DNA of 20,245 nt. Source: CAXSDR01 sp964236445. GTDB lineage: Bacteria; Actinomycetota; Actinomycetes; Motilibacterales; Motilibacteraceae. Both the position numbers and the translations under genes were made by a program. Under the pieces are notes generated by a model. The model did not search any database and was not told the DNA's origin. It saw only the letters and a program-made list of their open reading frames with translations. Shown piece after piece: positions 4,685-12,890 of the stretch. The stretch lies in contig CAXSDR010000069.1 of the NCBI GenBank assembly GCA_964236445.1, positions 1 to 20,245 of the forward strand. The letters run 5' to 3'. The first letter of the stretch is position 1. Each line of letters opens with the position of its first letter.

Positions 4685-7180
4685 TCAGCGCCCCGATCGT
4701 TCGACCACGCGCTGCCAGGTGTCGAGCAGCTCGTTGACGCTCGTGTCGTCGGGACCTTCCGCCCAGAGGTGCGTCGTCGGCTCCGAAGGGTCGGGCAGCA
4801 CGAGGACCCAGCGGTGACGGCCGTCGATGATGCGTACGCCGTCGGTGGTGTCGAGCTCGAGGCCGGCCGCCGCCTCGACGACCTCGCGCATCACCGCGCC
4901 CTTGGCCGACCACGGCGTCGGGATCCACCGATGTTCGAGGTGGGCGCGCGGGATGCGCGCGTCGATCTCACTGAGCCGCAGGTTGGTGCGCGCGACGAGG
5001 CCGACGATGCGGACGAAGGCGGCGATGCCGTCCACGACCGCACTGGACTCGGGGATCACGAAGCCGCCACGGCCGTCCGCCCCGAGGATGAGGCCCTCGC
5101 TCGTCGCGGCCAGGGCGAGCTCCGGCGCGGTCGTGCCGGTCCAAGTGATGTCCACCTTGTGGAAGCGCGCGACCCGCTCGCTCACCCGCGTCGTGGTCAC
5201 GGGCAGTGCCACGGTGCCCGCGGTGCGCTCTGCGGCAACGAGGTCGAGGACGACCAGCAGGCATCGCTCGTCGTCGATGACGCGACCGGTCTCGTCGGCG
5301 AGGGAGATTCGCTCCCCCACGCTGTCGAAGCGCACGCCGAAGGCGGCGCCGGACGACGCCACGAGCTCACCCAGGCGTGCGAGGGACCCGGCGCGCTCCA
5401 CCGGCGTCTCGGTGGGGTGTGCCTCGTCGAGCGCGTTGCCGACGGTGAGGACGTCGATGCCCAGGCGGCCCAGCAACGCGGGCAGCAGCAGGGCCGCCGT
5501 GCCGCCGCCGGTGTCGACGACCACCTTGAGGCCGGCCTCCGCCACACCCGAGGTGTCGATGCGCCGCAGGACATCGATGACGTAGCTCTCGACGACGCGC
5601 GGCGGGAACTCGAGGTCACCGATCTCCCCCGGGAACGCCCGACGGTATTCCTGGCGGGTGAACACGCGCTCCAGGGTGCGTTGCTGTGCCTGGGAGATGT
5701 CGGCGCCGTTGCCGTCGAGGAAGACGATGTCGATGCTCTCGGGGACACCGGGCGTGGTGCGCAGATAGACGCCGCCTACCCCGGCCTGCGCCGTCTCGAG
5801 CCGCGCGACGGGCAGCGGCACGCCCTCGAGGTCCTGCACGTCGAGCGCACTGCTCGTCAGGGCGGCGATGACCGCCCGCTTTATGGCACGCGCGCCGCGG
5901 CTGTGGTCGCGCGCGGTGAGGACAGTCGAGCCCTTGCGCAGCGAGGACGCCCAGGCCGACGCGAGGCGTACGGCAAGTTCGGGTGTGATCTCGACGTTGA
6001 TGATGCCGCTGACGCCACGCGGACCGAAGAGGCTGCGCTGCCCGCGCGACTCGAAGATGACGCTGGTGTTGACGACGGCGCCGGCTTCGACGGTCTTGTG
6101 CGGATAGACCTTGACGCCCGACTGGATGATCGCTTCCTCTTCGATGACGCACTCGTCGCCGATGATGGCACCTTCTTCGATGCGCGAAGCACGCATGAGA
6201 TCGGTGTTCTTGCCCACGATGCACGCCCGAAGGTTCGTGTGTGGACCGATGAAGACGTTGTCATGGATCACGGCACGGTGGAGGAAGGCGCCGGTCTTGA
6301 CGACGACATTGCTCCCGAGAACCGTGTGCTCGCGCAGCTCGGCTCCGCCTTCGACCTTTGCGTAGTCACCGATATAGACAGGACCGCGCAGGATGGCGTC
6401 GGGGTGGACGTCTGCGCCCTCCCCGACCCACACCCCCGGCGACACCTCGAACCCGTCGATGTCGACGGCGACGCGCCGCTCGAGGACGTCGGCCTGCGCG
6501 CGCATGTAGGACTCAGGCGCTCCCACGTCCTCCCAGTAGCCCTCGGCCACATAGCCGAAGACCGGTGCACCTTTGGCGAGCAGCTGTGGGAAGACGTCAC
6601 GCGACCAGTCGACCGACTCGCCGGCGCAGACGTAGTCGAGAACCTCGGGCTCCATGACATAGATGCCGGTGTTGGCGGTGTCGGAGAAGACCTGTCCCCA
6701 GGAAGGCTTCTCGAGGAAGCGCTGGACCCGGTGCTCGCCGTCCATGATCGTGATGCCGAACTCGAGCGGGTCGGCGACCCGCTGCAGGCACACAGTCACG
6801 AGGGCGTTGCGGTCGCGATGCGCCTGCACCAGCGCGGTCAGGTCGATGTCGGTCAGCGCGTCGCCGCTGATGACCAGGAACGAGTCGTCGCGCAGCAGGT
6901 GCTCTGCGTTGCGTACGCTTCCCGCCGTGCCGAGCGGCGTCTCCTCCGTCGCATAGTGCAGGCGCATGCCGAGATCGTCGCCGTCGCCGAAGTAGTTGCG
7001 CACCAGCGCCGCGAGGAACTGCACCGTGACGACGGTCTCGTCGAACCGGTGGCGACGCAGGAGCCGCAGCACGTGCTCCATGATCGGGCGGTTCACCACG
7101 GGCAGCAGGGGTTTGGGCATGCTCGCCGTCATCGGGCGCAGGCGGGTGCCTTCTCCCCCGGCCATGACGACGGCCCTCAT
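4685..7180 (-). CDS. Sugar-nucleotidyltransferase fused to degenerate phosphomannomutase-like domain
   Basis: This 831-residue three-part protein is usually annotated mannose-1-phosphate guanylyltransferase/phosphomannomutase. The nucleotidyltransferase (1-235) has GGEGTRLRPMTASMPKPLLP, SGDALTDID and LEKPS. A left-handed beta-helix follows (about 245-375). The rest (about 400-831) resembles alpha-D-phosphohexomutases, but each catalytic site is altered. Where TASHNP should stand there is LRTTPG (473-478). The metal loop DGDADR is DSVGER (619-624). The sugar loop GGExSGH is GADGRGGF (700-707). The phosphate loop RPSGTEP is LPDPSEP (795-801). I infer activation of a hexose-1-phosphate by the first domain and no mutase activity. 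ATG 7180 has a G-rich Shine-Dalgarno at 8 bases; the longer upstream frame is shadow. Sugar and nucleotide preference are unproven. Confidence 0.92.
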   Translation of the reverse strand: MRAVVMAGGEGTRLRPMTASMPKPLLPVVNRPIMEHVLRLLRRHRFDETVVTVQFLAALVRNYFGDGDDLGMRLHYATEETPLGTAGSVRNAEHLLRDDSFLVISGDALTDIDLTALVQAHRDRNALVTVCLQRVADPLEFGITIMDGEHRVQRFLEKPSWGQVFSDTANTGIYVMEPEVLDYVCAGESVDWSRDVFPQLLAKGAPVFGYVAEGYWEDVGAPESYMRAQADVLERRVAVDIDGFEVSPGVWVGEGADVHPDAILRGPVYIGDYAKVEGGAELREHTVLGSNVVVKTGAFLHRAVIHDNVFIGPHTNLRACIVGKNTDLMRASRIEEGAIIGDECVIEEEAIIQSGVKVYPHKTVEAGAVVNTSVIFESRGQRSLFGPRGVSGIINVEITPELAVRLASAWASSLRKGSTVLTARDHSRGARAIKRAVIAALTSSALDVQDLEGVPLPVARLETAQAGVGGVYLRTTPGVPESIDIVFLDGNGADISQAQQRTLERVFTRQEYRRAFPGEIGDLEFPPRVVESYVIDVLRRIDTSGVAEAGLKVVVDTGGGTAALLLPALLGRLGIDVLTVGNALDEAHPTETPVERAGSLARLGELVASSGAAFGVRFDSVGERISLADETGRVIDDERCLLVVLDLVAAERTAGTVALPVTTTRVSERVARFHKVDITWTGTTAPELALAATSEGLILGADGRGGFVIPESSAVVDGIAAFVRIVGLVARTNLRLSEIDARIPRAHLEHRWIPTPWSAKGAVMREVVEAAAGLELDTTDGVRIIDGRHRWVLVLPDPSEPTTHLWAEGPDDTSVNELLDTWQRVVERSGR

Positions 7181-7202
7181 TGCCGGGCCCCCCTTCGCGC
7201 GG

Positions 7203-7778
7203 TCACCCTGTGGCCGTCCGCAGCACGTGTCGTGCCTGGAACAGGTAGAGACCGGCGGCCCACCAGTAGAGCGCCGTCCCCCACACCGCGAATGCCCAGC
7301 CGAGCGCATCCGCGATCGCTCCCACGGTGCCTCCCACGTCGCCCAGAAGCAACAGCGGGAAGGCATACAGCAGGTTGAAAGTCGCTGCCTTGCCCAGGAA
7401 GTGGACCGGCAGCGGCCCGATCCCGCGCCGCTGCAGGACGACGAGCGCCCCGGCCAGAACAATGTCGCGCAGGACGAGCCCGGCGGTGAGCTGCCACGGG
7501 ACGATGTCGCGCACGGTGAGGCCGATGAGCGTTGCGGCGATGTAGAGGCGGTCCGCGGCCGGGTCGAGCAGCTCGCCCAGGCGGCTGGTCTGACCGAGCG
7601 AACGGGCCAGCTTGCCGTCGAGCCAGTCGCTGATGCCGCTGACCATGAGCAGCAGCAGCGCCCAGCCGTCCTGGTGGGCAAGGATGAGCCAGAGGAAGAG
7701 GGGCACGGCAAGCAGCCGCGAAGCGCTCAGGACGTTCGGGATGGTCAGGACGCGGTCGGTCGTCGGCGCCGCGTCCAC
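7203..7778 (-). CDS. CDP-alcohol phosphatidyltransferase family membrane enzyme
   Basis: These integral-membrane enzymes transfer a phosphatidyl group from CDP-diacylglycerol (or a related donor) to an alcohol. The 191-residue protein has the complete family signature with D51, D54, G55, A58, R59, G68, D72 and D76 (DWLDG...AR...G...D...D). About six hydrophobic segments are spread over the length, beginning with LSASRLLAVPLFLWLIL. GTG at 7778, with AAAGGGG just upstream, is chosen. The open frame reaching 7946 only adds a translation of the tRNA gene. The counterpart at this place in M. tuberculosis is Rv1822 (PgsA2). The acceptor alcohol cannot be read from sequence, so I give no symbol. The next gene begins 22 bases downstream. 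Confidence 0.93.
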   Translation of the reverse strand: MDAAPTTDRVLTIPNVLSASRLLAVPLFLWLILAHQDGWALLLLMVSGISDWLDGKLARSLGQTSRLGELLDPAADRLYIAATLIGLTVRDIVPWQLTAGLVLRDIVLAGALVVLQRRGIGPLPVHFLGKAATFNLLYAFPLLLLGDVGGTVGAIADALGWAFAVWGTALYWWAAGLYLFQARHVLRTATG

Positions 7779-7831
7779 GGGACCCCTTTCGTTCCAGCGT
7801 TCTGCTGGCCCGACACTAACCCGCAACGTCG

Positions 7832-7861
7832 AAAGCCGCCCCAGATGTGGTCTGGAGCGGC
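7832..7861 (-). terminator. Hairpin terminator after tRNA-Pro
   Basis: On the minus strand an 11-base stem, GCCGCTCCAGA with TCTGGGGCGGC (one T-G wobble), encloses the loop CCACA. Three Ts follow. It starts 18 bases after the tRNA 3' end and should end the tRNA transcript and isolate the next operon. Confidence 0.85.
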
Positions 7862-7878
7862 CTTCTGCGTGTTCACCG

Positions 7879-7952
<74 letters not shown>

Positions 7953-7973
7953 GTGGACTGCTGAAAATCTGCC

Positions 7974-8008
7974 GTGCTTGTTGCGTCGAGAGTGCTTGTC
8001 GCGTCGAG
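7974..8008. repeat. 17-bp direct repeat upstream of tRNA-Pro
   Basis: Two 17-base copies (7974-7990 and 7992-8008) differ at one base: GTGCTTGTTGCGTCGAG and GTGCTTGTCGCGTCGAG. They lie 22-56 bases upstream of the tRNA 5' end, where its promoter should be. I find no clear -35/-10 pair here. Confidence 0.8.
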
Positions 8009-8072
8009 CCGAACTTGCCCTGCCGACGCCCGCTCCTCAAGCACCGGACCGGACGACGATCAACCCTACCGC

Positions 8073-8088
8073 AGCCCATTCGTGGGCT
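8073..8088 (-). terminator. Hairpin overlapping the der stop codon
   Basis: AGCCCA-CGAA-TGGGCT on the minus strand forms a perfect 6-base stem with a tetraloop, overlapping the der TAG stop (8087-8089). No U-tract follows, so it may be a weak U-less terminator or an mRNA 3' stabiliser before the tRNA gene. Confidence 0.4.
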
Positions 8089-9678
8089 AGCGCGGCTTCT
8101 TCTCCCGGACCCTCACGGACACCGCGACCGGTGTCCCCTCGAACCCGAACTCCTCGCGCAGCCGGCGCTCGATGAACCGGCGGTAGCCCGCCTCGAGGAA
8201 GCCGCTCGTGAACAGCACGAACCGTGGCGGCTGCACCGCCGCCTGCGTCGCGAAGAGGATCTTCGGCTGCTTGCCGCTGCGCACTGGCGGCGGCGTGGCC
8301 GACACGACCTCGCCCAGGAACCCGTTGAGACGAGCCGTGGGGACGCGGGTCTCCCAACCGGCGAGCGACACGTCCATGGCGGCCGTGAGCCGGTCGATGT
8401 GGCGTGTCGTCAGCGCCGAGATGTTGACCCGCGGCGCCCAGTGGAACGCGGCGAGGTCGAGCTCGATCTCGCGCTCGAGGAGATCGCGGCGCTCCTCGTC
8501 GAGCAGGTCCCACTTGTTGAACGCGAGAACCAGGGCGCGACCGCTGTCGGCGACCATGGAGGCGATGCGGACGTCCTGCTCCGTGAGGGCCTCGGAGGCG
8601 TCGATCAGCAGGACGGCCACCTCGGCCTTCTCGATGGCGCCACGGGTGCGCAGGCTCGCGTAGTAGTCGGCACCCACGGTCTGGTGGATGCGCCGGCGGA
8701 TGCCTGCGGTGTCGATGAAGCGCCACGGCCGGCCACCGAGGTCGATGAGCTCGTCGACGGGGTCGCGCGTCGTGCCGGCCTGCGCGTCGACGACGACCCG
8801 GTCCTCGCCGGCCAAGGCGTTGAGCAGGCTGGACTTGCCGACGTTGGGTCGCCCGACGAGCGCGATGCGGCGCGGGCCACCGGGCTCGGGATGCTCGGCC
8901 GGGACGGGCGCGGGCAGCGCGGCCAGGACGGCGTCGAGCAGGTCACCGCTGCCGCGCCCGTGCAGGGCCGAGACGGCATAGGGCTGCCCGAGCCCGAGGC
9001 TCCACAGCGCCGCCGCGTCGGCCTCGGCGCGCAGGTCGTCGACCTTGTTGGCGGCCAGCACGACCGGTTTGCCCGCGCGGCGAAGCACGCGGACCACGGC
9101 CTCGTCGGTGTCCGTGGCGCCCACAGTCGCGTCGACGACGAAGAGCACGGCATCGGCCGCCTCGACCGCGAGCTCGGCCTGGGCTGCGACGCGCGCAAGC
9201 ATTCCCGACGCGTCGGGCTCCCACCCGCCGGTGTCGAGCAGCGTGAACGTCTGTCCGGCCCACTCGGCGTCATAAGCCACGCGGTCACGGGTGACGCCCG
9301 GCACGTCTTCGACGACCGCTTCACGCCTGCCGAGAATGCGGTTGACCAATGTCGACTTGCCCACGTTGGGGCGGCCGATGACGGCCAGGACCCGCGTGAC
9401 GAAGGCCTGCGGCCGGGGGTCGATGCCGTCGTCGTCGATGTCGAAGGCGTCGACCTCCTCCTCGGCGAGCGCGGACCAGTCGGGTGTNNNNNNNNNNNNN
9501 NNNNNNNNNNNNNNNNNNNNNNNNNNNNNNNNNNNNNNNNNNNNNNNNNNNNNNNNNNNNNNNNNNNNNNNNNNNNNNNNNNNNNNNCGTCGATGTCGAA
9601 GGCGTCGACCTCCTCCTCGGCGAGCGCGGACCAGTCGGGTGTCTCCTCGACGCGCGGGTCGAGGCTCTCCTCGGTCAT
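8087..9678 (-). CDS. der: Ribosome-assembly GTPase Der (EngA), split by an assembly gap
   Basis: Der is a tandem GTPase needed for 50S subunit maturation. Motifs seen: first P-loop GRPNVGKST, DTGGW, NKVDD; second P-loop GRPNVGKSS, DTAG, NKWD; and a C-terminal KH-like domain. The N-terminal 30 residues are read from ATG 9678, and the rest is read left of a 100-base N run in another frame. Deleting one of the two identical 55-base copies flanking the gap plus the Ns (155 bases) makes 1437 bases, exactly 478 codons plus stop. This joins DAFDID to DDGIDPRPQAFVTRVLAVIG in frame, so I regard the gene as intact. In that numbering the P-loops are near 50-58 and 224-232. The start overlaps the cmk stop. 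The stop overlaps a small hairpin. Confidence 0.95.
9433..9487. repeat. Left copy of 55-bp duplicated contig end
   Basis: These 55 bases abut the N run and are identical to 9588-9642 on the other side. The length equals a common assembly k-mer size, so this is best read as the same genomic sequence reported twice at two unjoined contig ends. Confidence 0.95.
9488..9587. other. 100-base scaffold gap (Ns)
   Basis: Exactly 100 Ns, the conventional placeholder for a gap of unknown size, inside der. The flanks are identical 55-base sequences, and collapsing them restores the reading frame. The true missing sequence is therefore probably zero bases. Confidence 0.98.
9588..9642. repeat. Right copy of 55-bp duplicated contig end
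   Basis: Identical to 9433-9487, directly after the N run. It encodes the acidic N-terminal part of Der (residues about 12-30). Only one copy should exist in the chromosome. Confidence 0.95.
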
Positions 9679-10421
9679 GAGCGGCCTGCGGCGGCAGCGG
9701 TGTCAGCGGTGCGCGATGTCGTGGCGGTGGCGAGGTGCTCGACCAGCCCGAGCACGGCGGACACCGACTCGTCGAGGTCGAGGTGGCTGGTGTCGATCTC
9801 CACGACCCCGTGGGCCGCGGACCTGAACTCCGTCACGGCCGAGTCGGCGGCGTCCCGGCGTACGACCGAGTCGTGCGTGGCCGCGACCGCGGCCGCACCG
9901 GCGTGGCCGTGCGTCTCCCGGGCGCGCCGGGCAAGGCGTACGTCCTCGGCAGCGGTCAGCAGGATCCGCACCGCCGCATGAGGGGCGACCACCGTGGTCG
10001 TGTCACGGCCCTCGAGGACGATGCCACCGCGACCGACGATGGCCTGCTGGGCTGCGACGAGGACAGCGCGTACGCCGAGGTTGCTGGCGACGGCGCTGAC
10101 CCGGGTCGAGATGCGCTCGGTTCGGATCTCAGCCGTCACGTTGCGGCCGTCGACGAGCACGGAGGAGTGCTCGGGATCGGTCGACACGGTGATCTCGGTG
10201 TGCCGCGCGAGGTCCTCGACCGCGGCGGCGTCGCGCAGATCGGCGCCAGCGGCGAGGGCGGCCACCGTCACGGCGCGGTACATCGCGCCGGTGTCGAGGT
10301 AGCGCAGACCCAGCGCGCCGGCGGTGCGGCGGGCGACCGAGGACTTCCCCGTTCCGGAAGGACCGTCGATGGCGATCACCAGGTCGGCTGGCACCGGGAG
10401 CACTGGACGGGTCGTATCCAC
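9675..10421 (-). CDS. cmk: Cytidylate kinase
   Basis: Cytidylate kinase phosphorylates CMP and dCMP. The 248-residue protein has a P-loop GPSGTGKSS at 20-28, the conserved LRYLDTGAMYRAVT block, the ISTRVSAVASN region and the EGRDTTTVV motif. GTG at 10421 is chosen because TTGAGG lies 6 bases upstream. An ATG five codons earlier lacks any Shine-Dalgarno spacing. The upstream 143 bases to tyrA hold no promoter I would defend; TAGTCT near 10544 is the only -10-like element, without a matching -35. The TGA overlaps the der start (ATGA), the usual cmk-der pairing in actinobacteria, linking nucleotide supply with ribosome assembly. Confidence 0.95.
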   Translation of the reverse strand: MDTTRPVLPVPADLVIAIDGPSGTGKSSVARRTAGALGLRYLDTGAMYRAVTVAALAAGADLRDAAAVEDLARHTEITVSTDPEHSSVLVDGRNVTAEIRTERISTRVSAVASNLGVRAVLVAAQQAIVGRGGIVLEGRDTTTVVAPHAAVRILLTAAEDVRLARRARETHGHAGAAAVAATHDSVVRRDAADSAVTEFRSAAHGVVEIDTSHLDLDESVSAVLGLVEHLATATTSRTADTAAAAGRS

Positions 10422-10564
10422 GAATATCCTCAACATCTCGCATTGCTGCGGTGGGCAACGTCGCTGGACAGCGGCCGGCGCCGCACCCGACGAAAGACGG
10501 CGCTCGCACCACGCCACGGCGCGACGGGGCCAGACTACCGCGACGTGCGCCCTCGACCCGCTGC

Positions 10565-11692
10565 TCAGGCGTCGACGGTCCACCCGAGCGAGACCAGCCG
10601 GTGCCGCAGCTCAGCCGCGGCCGAGGGGACGACGTCGAGCTCGACGAGCCCGCTGGGGCGACCCGGGGCGTGGTCGATGCGTACGTCCTCCACGTTGACC
10701 CCCGCCGCCTGGATGTCGGCGAACAGGCGCGCGAGCTCGCCCTCGCGGTCAGCCAGGAGCACCGCCACGGTCGTCGCCGCCACAGGGGCACCGCCGTGCT
10801 TGCCGGGCAGGCGCCCACGACCGGTCGCGCCCGCATGCAGCAGCGAGTTCAGCGCCGCGACGGCGCCGCGGTCGTCGGGTGCGCCGGCGAGCACGCCCAG
10901 CGCGGCGATTGCCGCGTCGAGGTCGGCGCGGACGTCGCGCAGCACCGCTGCGACTGCGGGGGCGTTGCCGCTGAGCAGCTCGATCCAGAGCGGGGCGTCG
11001 GAGGCCGCGAGCCGCGTGACGTCATGGACACCGGTGCCGGCCACCGCCACCGCGTCAGCCGCAGCGTCGGCGAGCCGTGCCGCCGTGAGCACCGACATCA
11101 GGTGGGGCACGTGGGAGACGAGGGCGATGGCGGCGTCATGCCGGCTCGGCGTGATCTCGACGGGCACCGCCCCGCAGGCCTCGGCGAGGGCCCGGACCCG
11201 TGACACGTGCGCCTCGCCCGAACCCGGCAGTGGCGTCACGAGCCACGGCCGGCCGGCGAAGAGCTCGCGCCGGGCGGCGACGGGGCCGCTGCGCTCGCGC
11301 CCCGCCATGGGGTGCCCCCCGACGACGTCGGCGACGTCGACGCCGAGCACGTCGGTCACCTGGCGCAGCGGCTCGGCCTTGAGGCCTGCGACGTCGCTGT
11401 AGGTCACCGCGAGCCCCCGGCTCCGTGCCTCGAGTAGCACCGCAGCAGTGAGCCGGGGCGGCACGGCAACGAGGAGCAGGTCTGCTGCTGCGTCGTCGTC
11501 GCGCAGCTCGGCACCGGCGCCCCGGGCTACAGCGGTCGACAGCGCCTCATGGTCGTCGTCGGCCAGACGTACGCGCATCCCGGCGTGCGTCAGCGCCAGG
11601 CCCACCGACGTGCCGATGAGGCCCGTACCGATGATCGTGACCGTCTGCAGCAGCGACGACGGGGCGCGCCCAGGGGCAGGTGCGTCGCTCAC
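10565..11692 (-). CDS. tyrA: Prephenate dehydrogenase with ACT domain
   Basis: Prephenate dehydrogenase oxidises prephenate to 4-hydroxyphenylpyruvate for tyrosine synthesis. From GTG 11692 it has 375 residues. The NAD(P)-binding GTGLIG motif is at 22-27, the catalytic-region GGHPMAGRE contains H127, and SHVPHL follows in the helical dimerisation domain. From about residue 302 there is a C-terminal ACT domain (VAVLLADREGELARLFADI), which usually senses amino acids; tyrosine feedback is the obvious inference. GTG overlaps the aroH stop by 4 bases. An open frame extends some 47 codons further upstream but lies over aroH and is shadow. About 140 bases separate it from cmk. Confidence 0.95.
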   Translation of the reverse strand: MSDAPAPGRAPSSLLQTVTIIGTGLIGTSVGLALTHAGMRVRLADDDHEALSTAVARGAGAELRDDDAAADLLLVAVPPRLTAAVLLEARSRGLAVTYSDVAGLKAEPLRQVTDVLGVDVADVVGGHPMAGRERSGPVAARRELFAGRPWLVTPLPGSGEAHVSRVRALAEACGAVPVEITPSRHDAAIALVSHVPHLMSVLTAARLADAAADAVAVAGTGVHDVTRLAASDAPLWIELLSGNAPAVAAVLRDVRADLDAAIAALGVLAGAPDDRGAVAALNSLLHAGATGRGRLPGKHGGAPVAATTVAVLLADREGELARLFADIQAAGVNVEDVRIDHAPGRPSGLVELDVVPSAAAELRHRLVSLGWTVDA

Positions 11693-12051
11693 TGCGCGAG
11701 GTCGCGCCGTAGCGCCTCCGCGCCCCGCCGGTAGACGTGACGCACAGCGCTGCGCGGCACACCCATCTCGGCGTGCGCGAGCAGGCGGACCACGCGCGGC
11801 ATGGCGCCCTCGACCGCGATCTCCGACGCGCACAGCAGCGGCACGTCACCGAGGCCGAGACGCCGGGCCGCCAGGGCGGGGAACTCGCTGACGAGGTCGG
11901 GCGTGGTCGTGAACAGAATGCTGATGAGGTCGTCCGGGCCCAGCTCGTTGACCGCGATGACCTCGCGGACCAGCTCCTCGACCTCGCTGAGCAAATGGTC
12001 GGAGTCGTCGCGGTCGAGCTGGACCGCCCCGCGTATCGCGCGCACTGACAC
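11689..12051 (-). CDS. aroH: Chorismate mutase, AroH class
   Basis: Monofunctional chorismate mutase converts chorismate to prephenate, the first step toward Phe and Tyr. The 120-residue protein matches the trimeric Bacillus AroH class rather than the all-helical AroQ class. Active-site residues line up with the Bacillus enzyme: R7 (RAIRGA), C74 and E77 (LLCASEI), R89 (RVVRLL) and Y107 (RHVYRRGA), against Bacillus R7, C75, E78, R90 and Y108. Start is GTG at 12051, with GAGAGG 9 bases upstream; another GTG two codons later is possible but less well placed. The stop overlaps the tyrA start (GTGA), so the two successive pathway enzymes are likely coupled. Confidence 0.94.
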   Translation of the reverse strand: MSVRAIRGAVQLDRDDSDHLLSEVEELVREVIAVNELGPDDLISILFTTTPDLVSEFPALAARRLGLGDVPLLCASEIAVEGAMPRVVRLLAHAEMGVPRSAVRHVYRRGAEALRRDLAQ

Positions 12052-12109
12052 TGATCCAGGCCTCTCGAGGTGCGGCGGGAATTCGCCGAGGGAAAGCGCA
12101 GCAAGAATG

Positions 12110-12123
12110 CCGGGAGTGCCCGG
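12110..12123 (-). terminator. Small hairpin after rluB
   Basis: A perfect 5-base stem with a 4-base loop (CCGGG-CACT-CCCGG on the minus strand) starts 9 bases after the rluB stop. No U-tract follows, only CATTCTT, so this is at best a weak U-less terminator. The 81 bases between rluB and aroH otherwise show only another short GC stem; I see no convincing promoter. Confidence 0.3.
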
Positions 12124-12132
12124 AATGCGCCG

Positions 12133-12870
12133 TTAGAGCTTGACGGCCTTGAAAAGGCTCCCGATCTCCGGTTGCGACAGCACCCGGGTGCGGCCGGGAC
12201 GCAGGTCACCCAGCGGCAGCGGCCCGAACTTCGTGCGCACGAGCCGCTCGACCGGATGCCCGACAGCGTCGAGGACGCGTCGCACGACGTGGTTGCGGCC
12301 CTCGTGGACGACGACCTCGACCATGATGCGGTCGGCGCTGCGGCTGACCGCACGGAAGGAGTCGACGGTCACCGGACCGTCCTCGAGCTCGACGCCCGCG
12401 CGCAGCGTCTTGGACAAGCCGGGCTTGAGCGGGCCGCGCACCTCGGCGAGATAGGTCTTCTGCACGCCGTAGGACGGGTGTGTGAGGCGGTGAGCGAGCT
12501 CCCCGTCGTTGGTGATGAGCAGCAGGCCCTCGGACTCGGCATCGAGCCGGCCGACGTGGAACAGGCCCTTGTCGGGCGGGACCAGGTCGGCAACCGTGCG
12601 CCGGCCGTCAGGGTCGGACATCGCGCTCACGACACCGGCGGGCTTGTGCAGGGCGAGATAGAGCTTGTCGGGCGCCGTGCTGATGCGCATGCCGTCGACG
12701 TGGATGATCGCCGTGGCCGGGTCGACCCGCATGCCTTGGACCGTGACGGTCTTCCCGTCGACGGAGACGCGCCTGCGCTCGATCAGCTCCTCGCAATGCC
12801 GGCGGGAACCGATGCCGGCACCGGCCATGACGCGTTGGAGGCGTATGCCATCTTCAGTTGGGGCGGCCAT
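12133..12870 (-). CDS. rluB: 23S rRNA pseudouridine synthase, RsuA/RluB family
   Basis: RluB-type enzymes isomerise a uridine in helix 80 of 23S rRNA to pseudouridine. This 245-residue protein has an N-terminal S4 RNA-binding domain (about 9-55: LQRVMAGAGIGSRRHCEELI) and an RsuA-type catalytic domain. The signature GRLDAESEGLLLITNDG carries the catalytic Asp at residue 110, and HEGRNHVVRRV marks the family. ATG at 12870 is preceded by GGAG at 12 bases. The open frame continues upstream, but that part is the shadow of scpB. Position after scpB matches Rv1711. Its UAA stop is followed by a small hairpin, possibly separating this group from aroH. Confidence 0.95.
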   Translation of the reverse strand: MAAPTEDGIRLQRVMAGAGIGSRRHCEELIERRRVSVDGKTVTVQGMRVDPATAIIHVDGMRISTAPDKLYLALHKPAGVVSAMSDPDGRRTVADLVPPDKGLFHVGRLDAESEGLLLITNDGELAHRLTHPSYGVQKTYLAEVRGPLKPGLSKTLRAGVELEDGPVTVDSFRAVSRSADRIMVEVVVHEGRNHVVRRVLDAVGHPVERLVRTKFGPLPLGDLRPGRTRVLSQPEIGSLFKAVKL

Positions 12871-12890
12871 AGCGACAGGGAACTCCAGAT

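Noticed and set aside
4664..7378. 904-residue plus-strand open frame
   Set aside because: Antisense shadow of the high-GC fusion gene. Arg/Asp/Gly-rich with no recognisable domain, while the minus strand encodes clear conserved motifs.
4685..7711. 1008-residue version of the sugar-nucleotide fusion
   Set aside because: The first 177 residues overlap the CDP-alcohol transferase in another frame. MRAVVMAGGEGTRLRP is the proper N-terminus and has a Shine-Dalgarno.
8087..9364. der called as truncated, starting at the P-loop
   Set aside because: The apparent start is a GTG valine inside GRPNVGKST. The true N-terminus is recovered by collapsing the duplicated 55-mer.
9433..9642. 55-bp direct repeat as a real tandem repeat or mobile-element target duplication
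   Set aside because: It would break der, abuts exactly 100 Ns on both sides, and has a typical k-mer length. No transposase or terminal repeats are seen.
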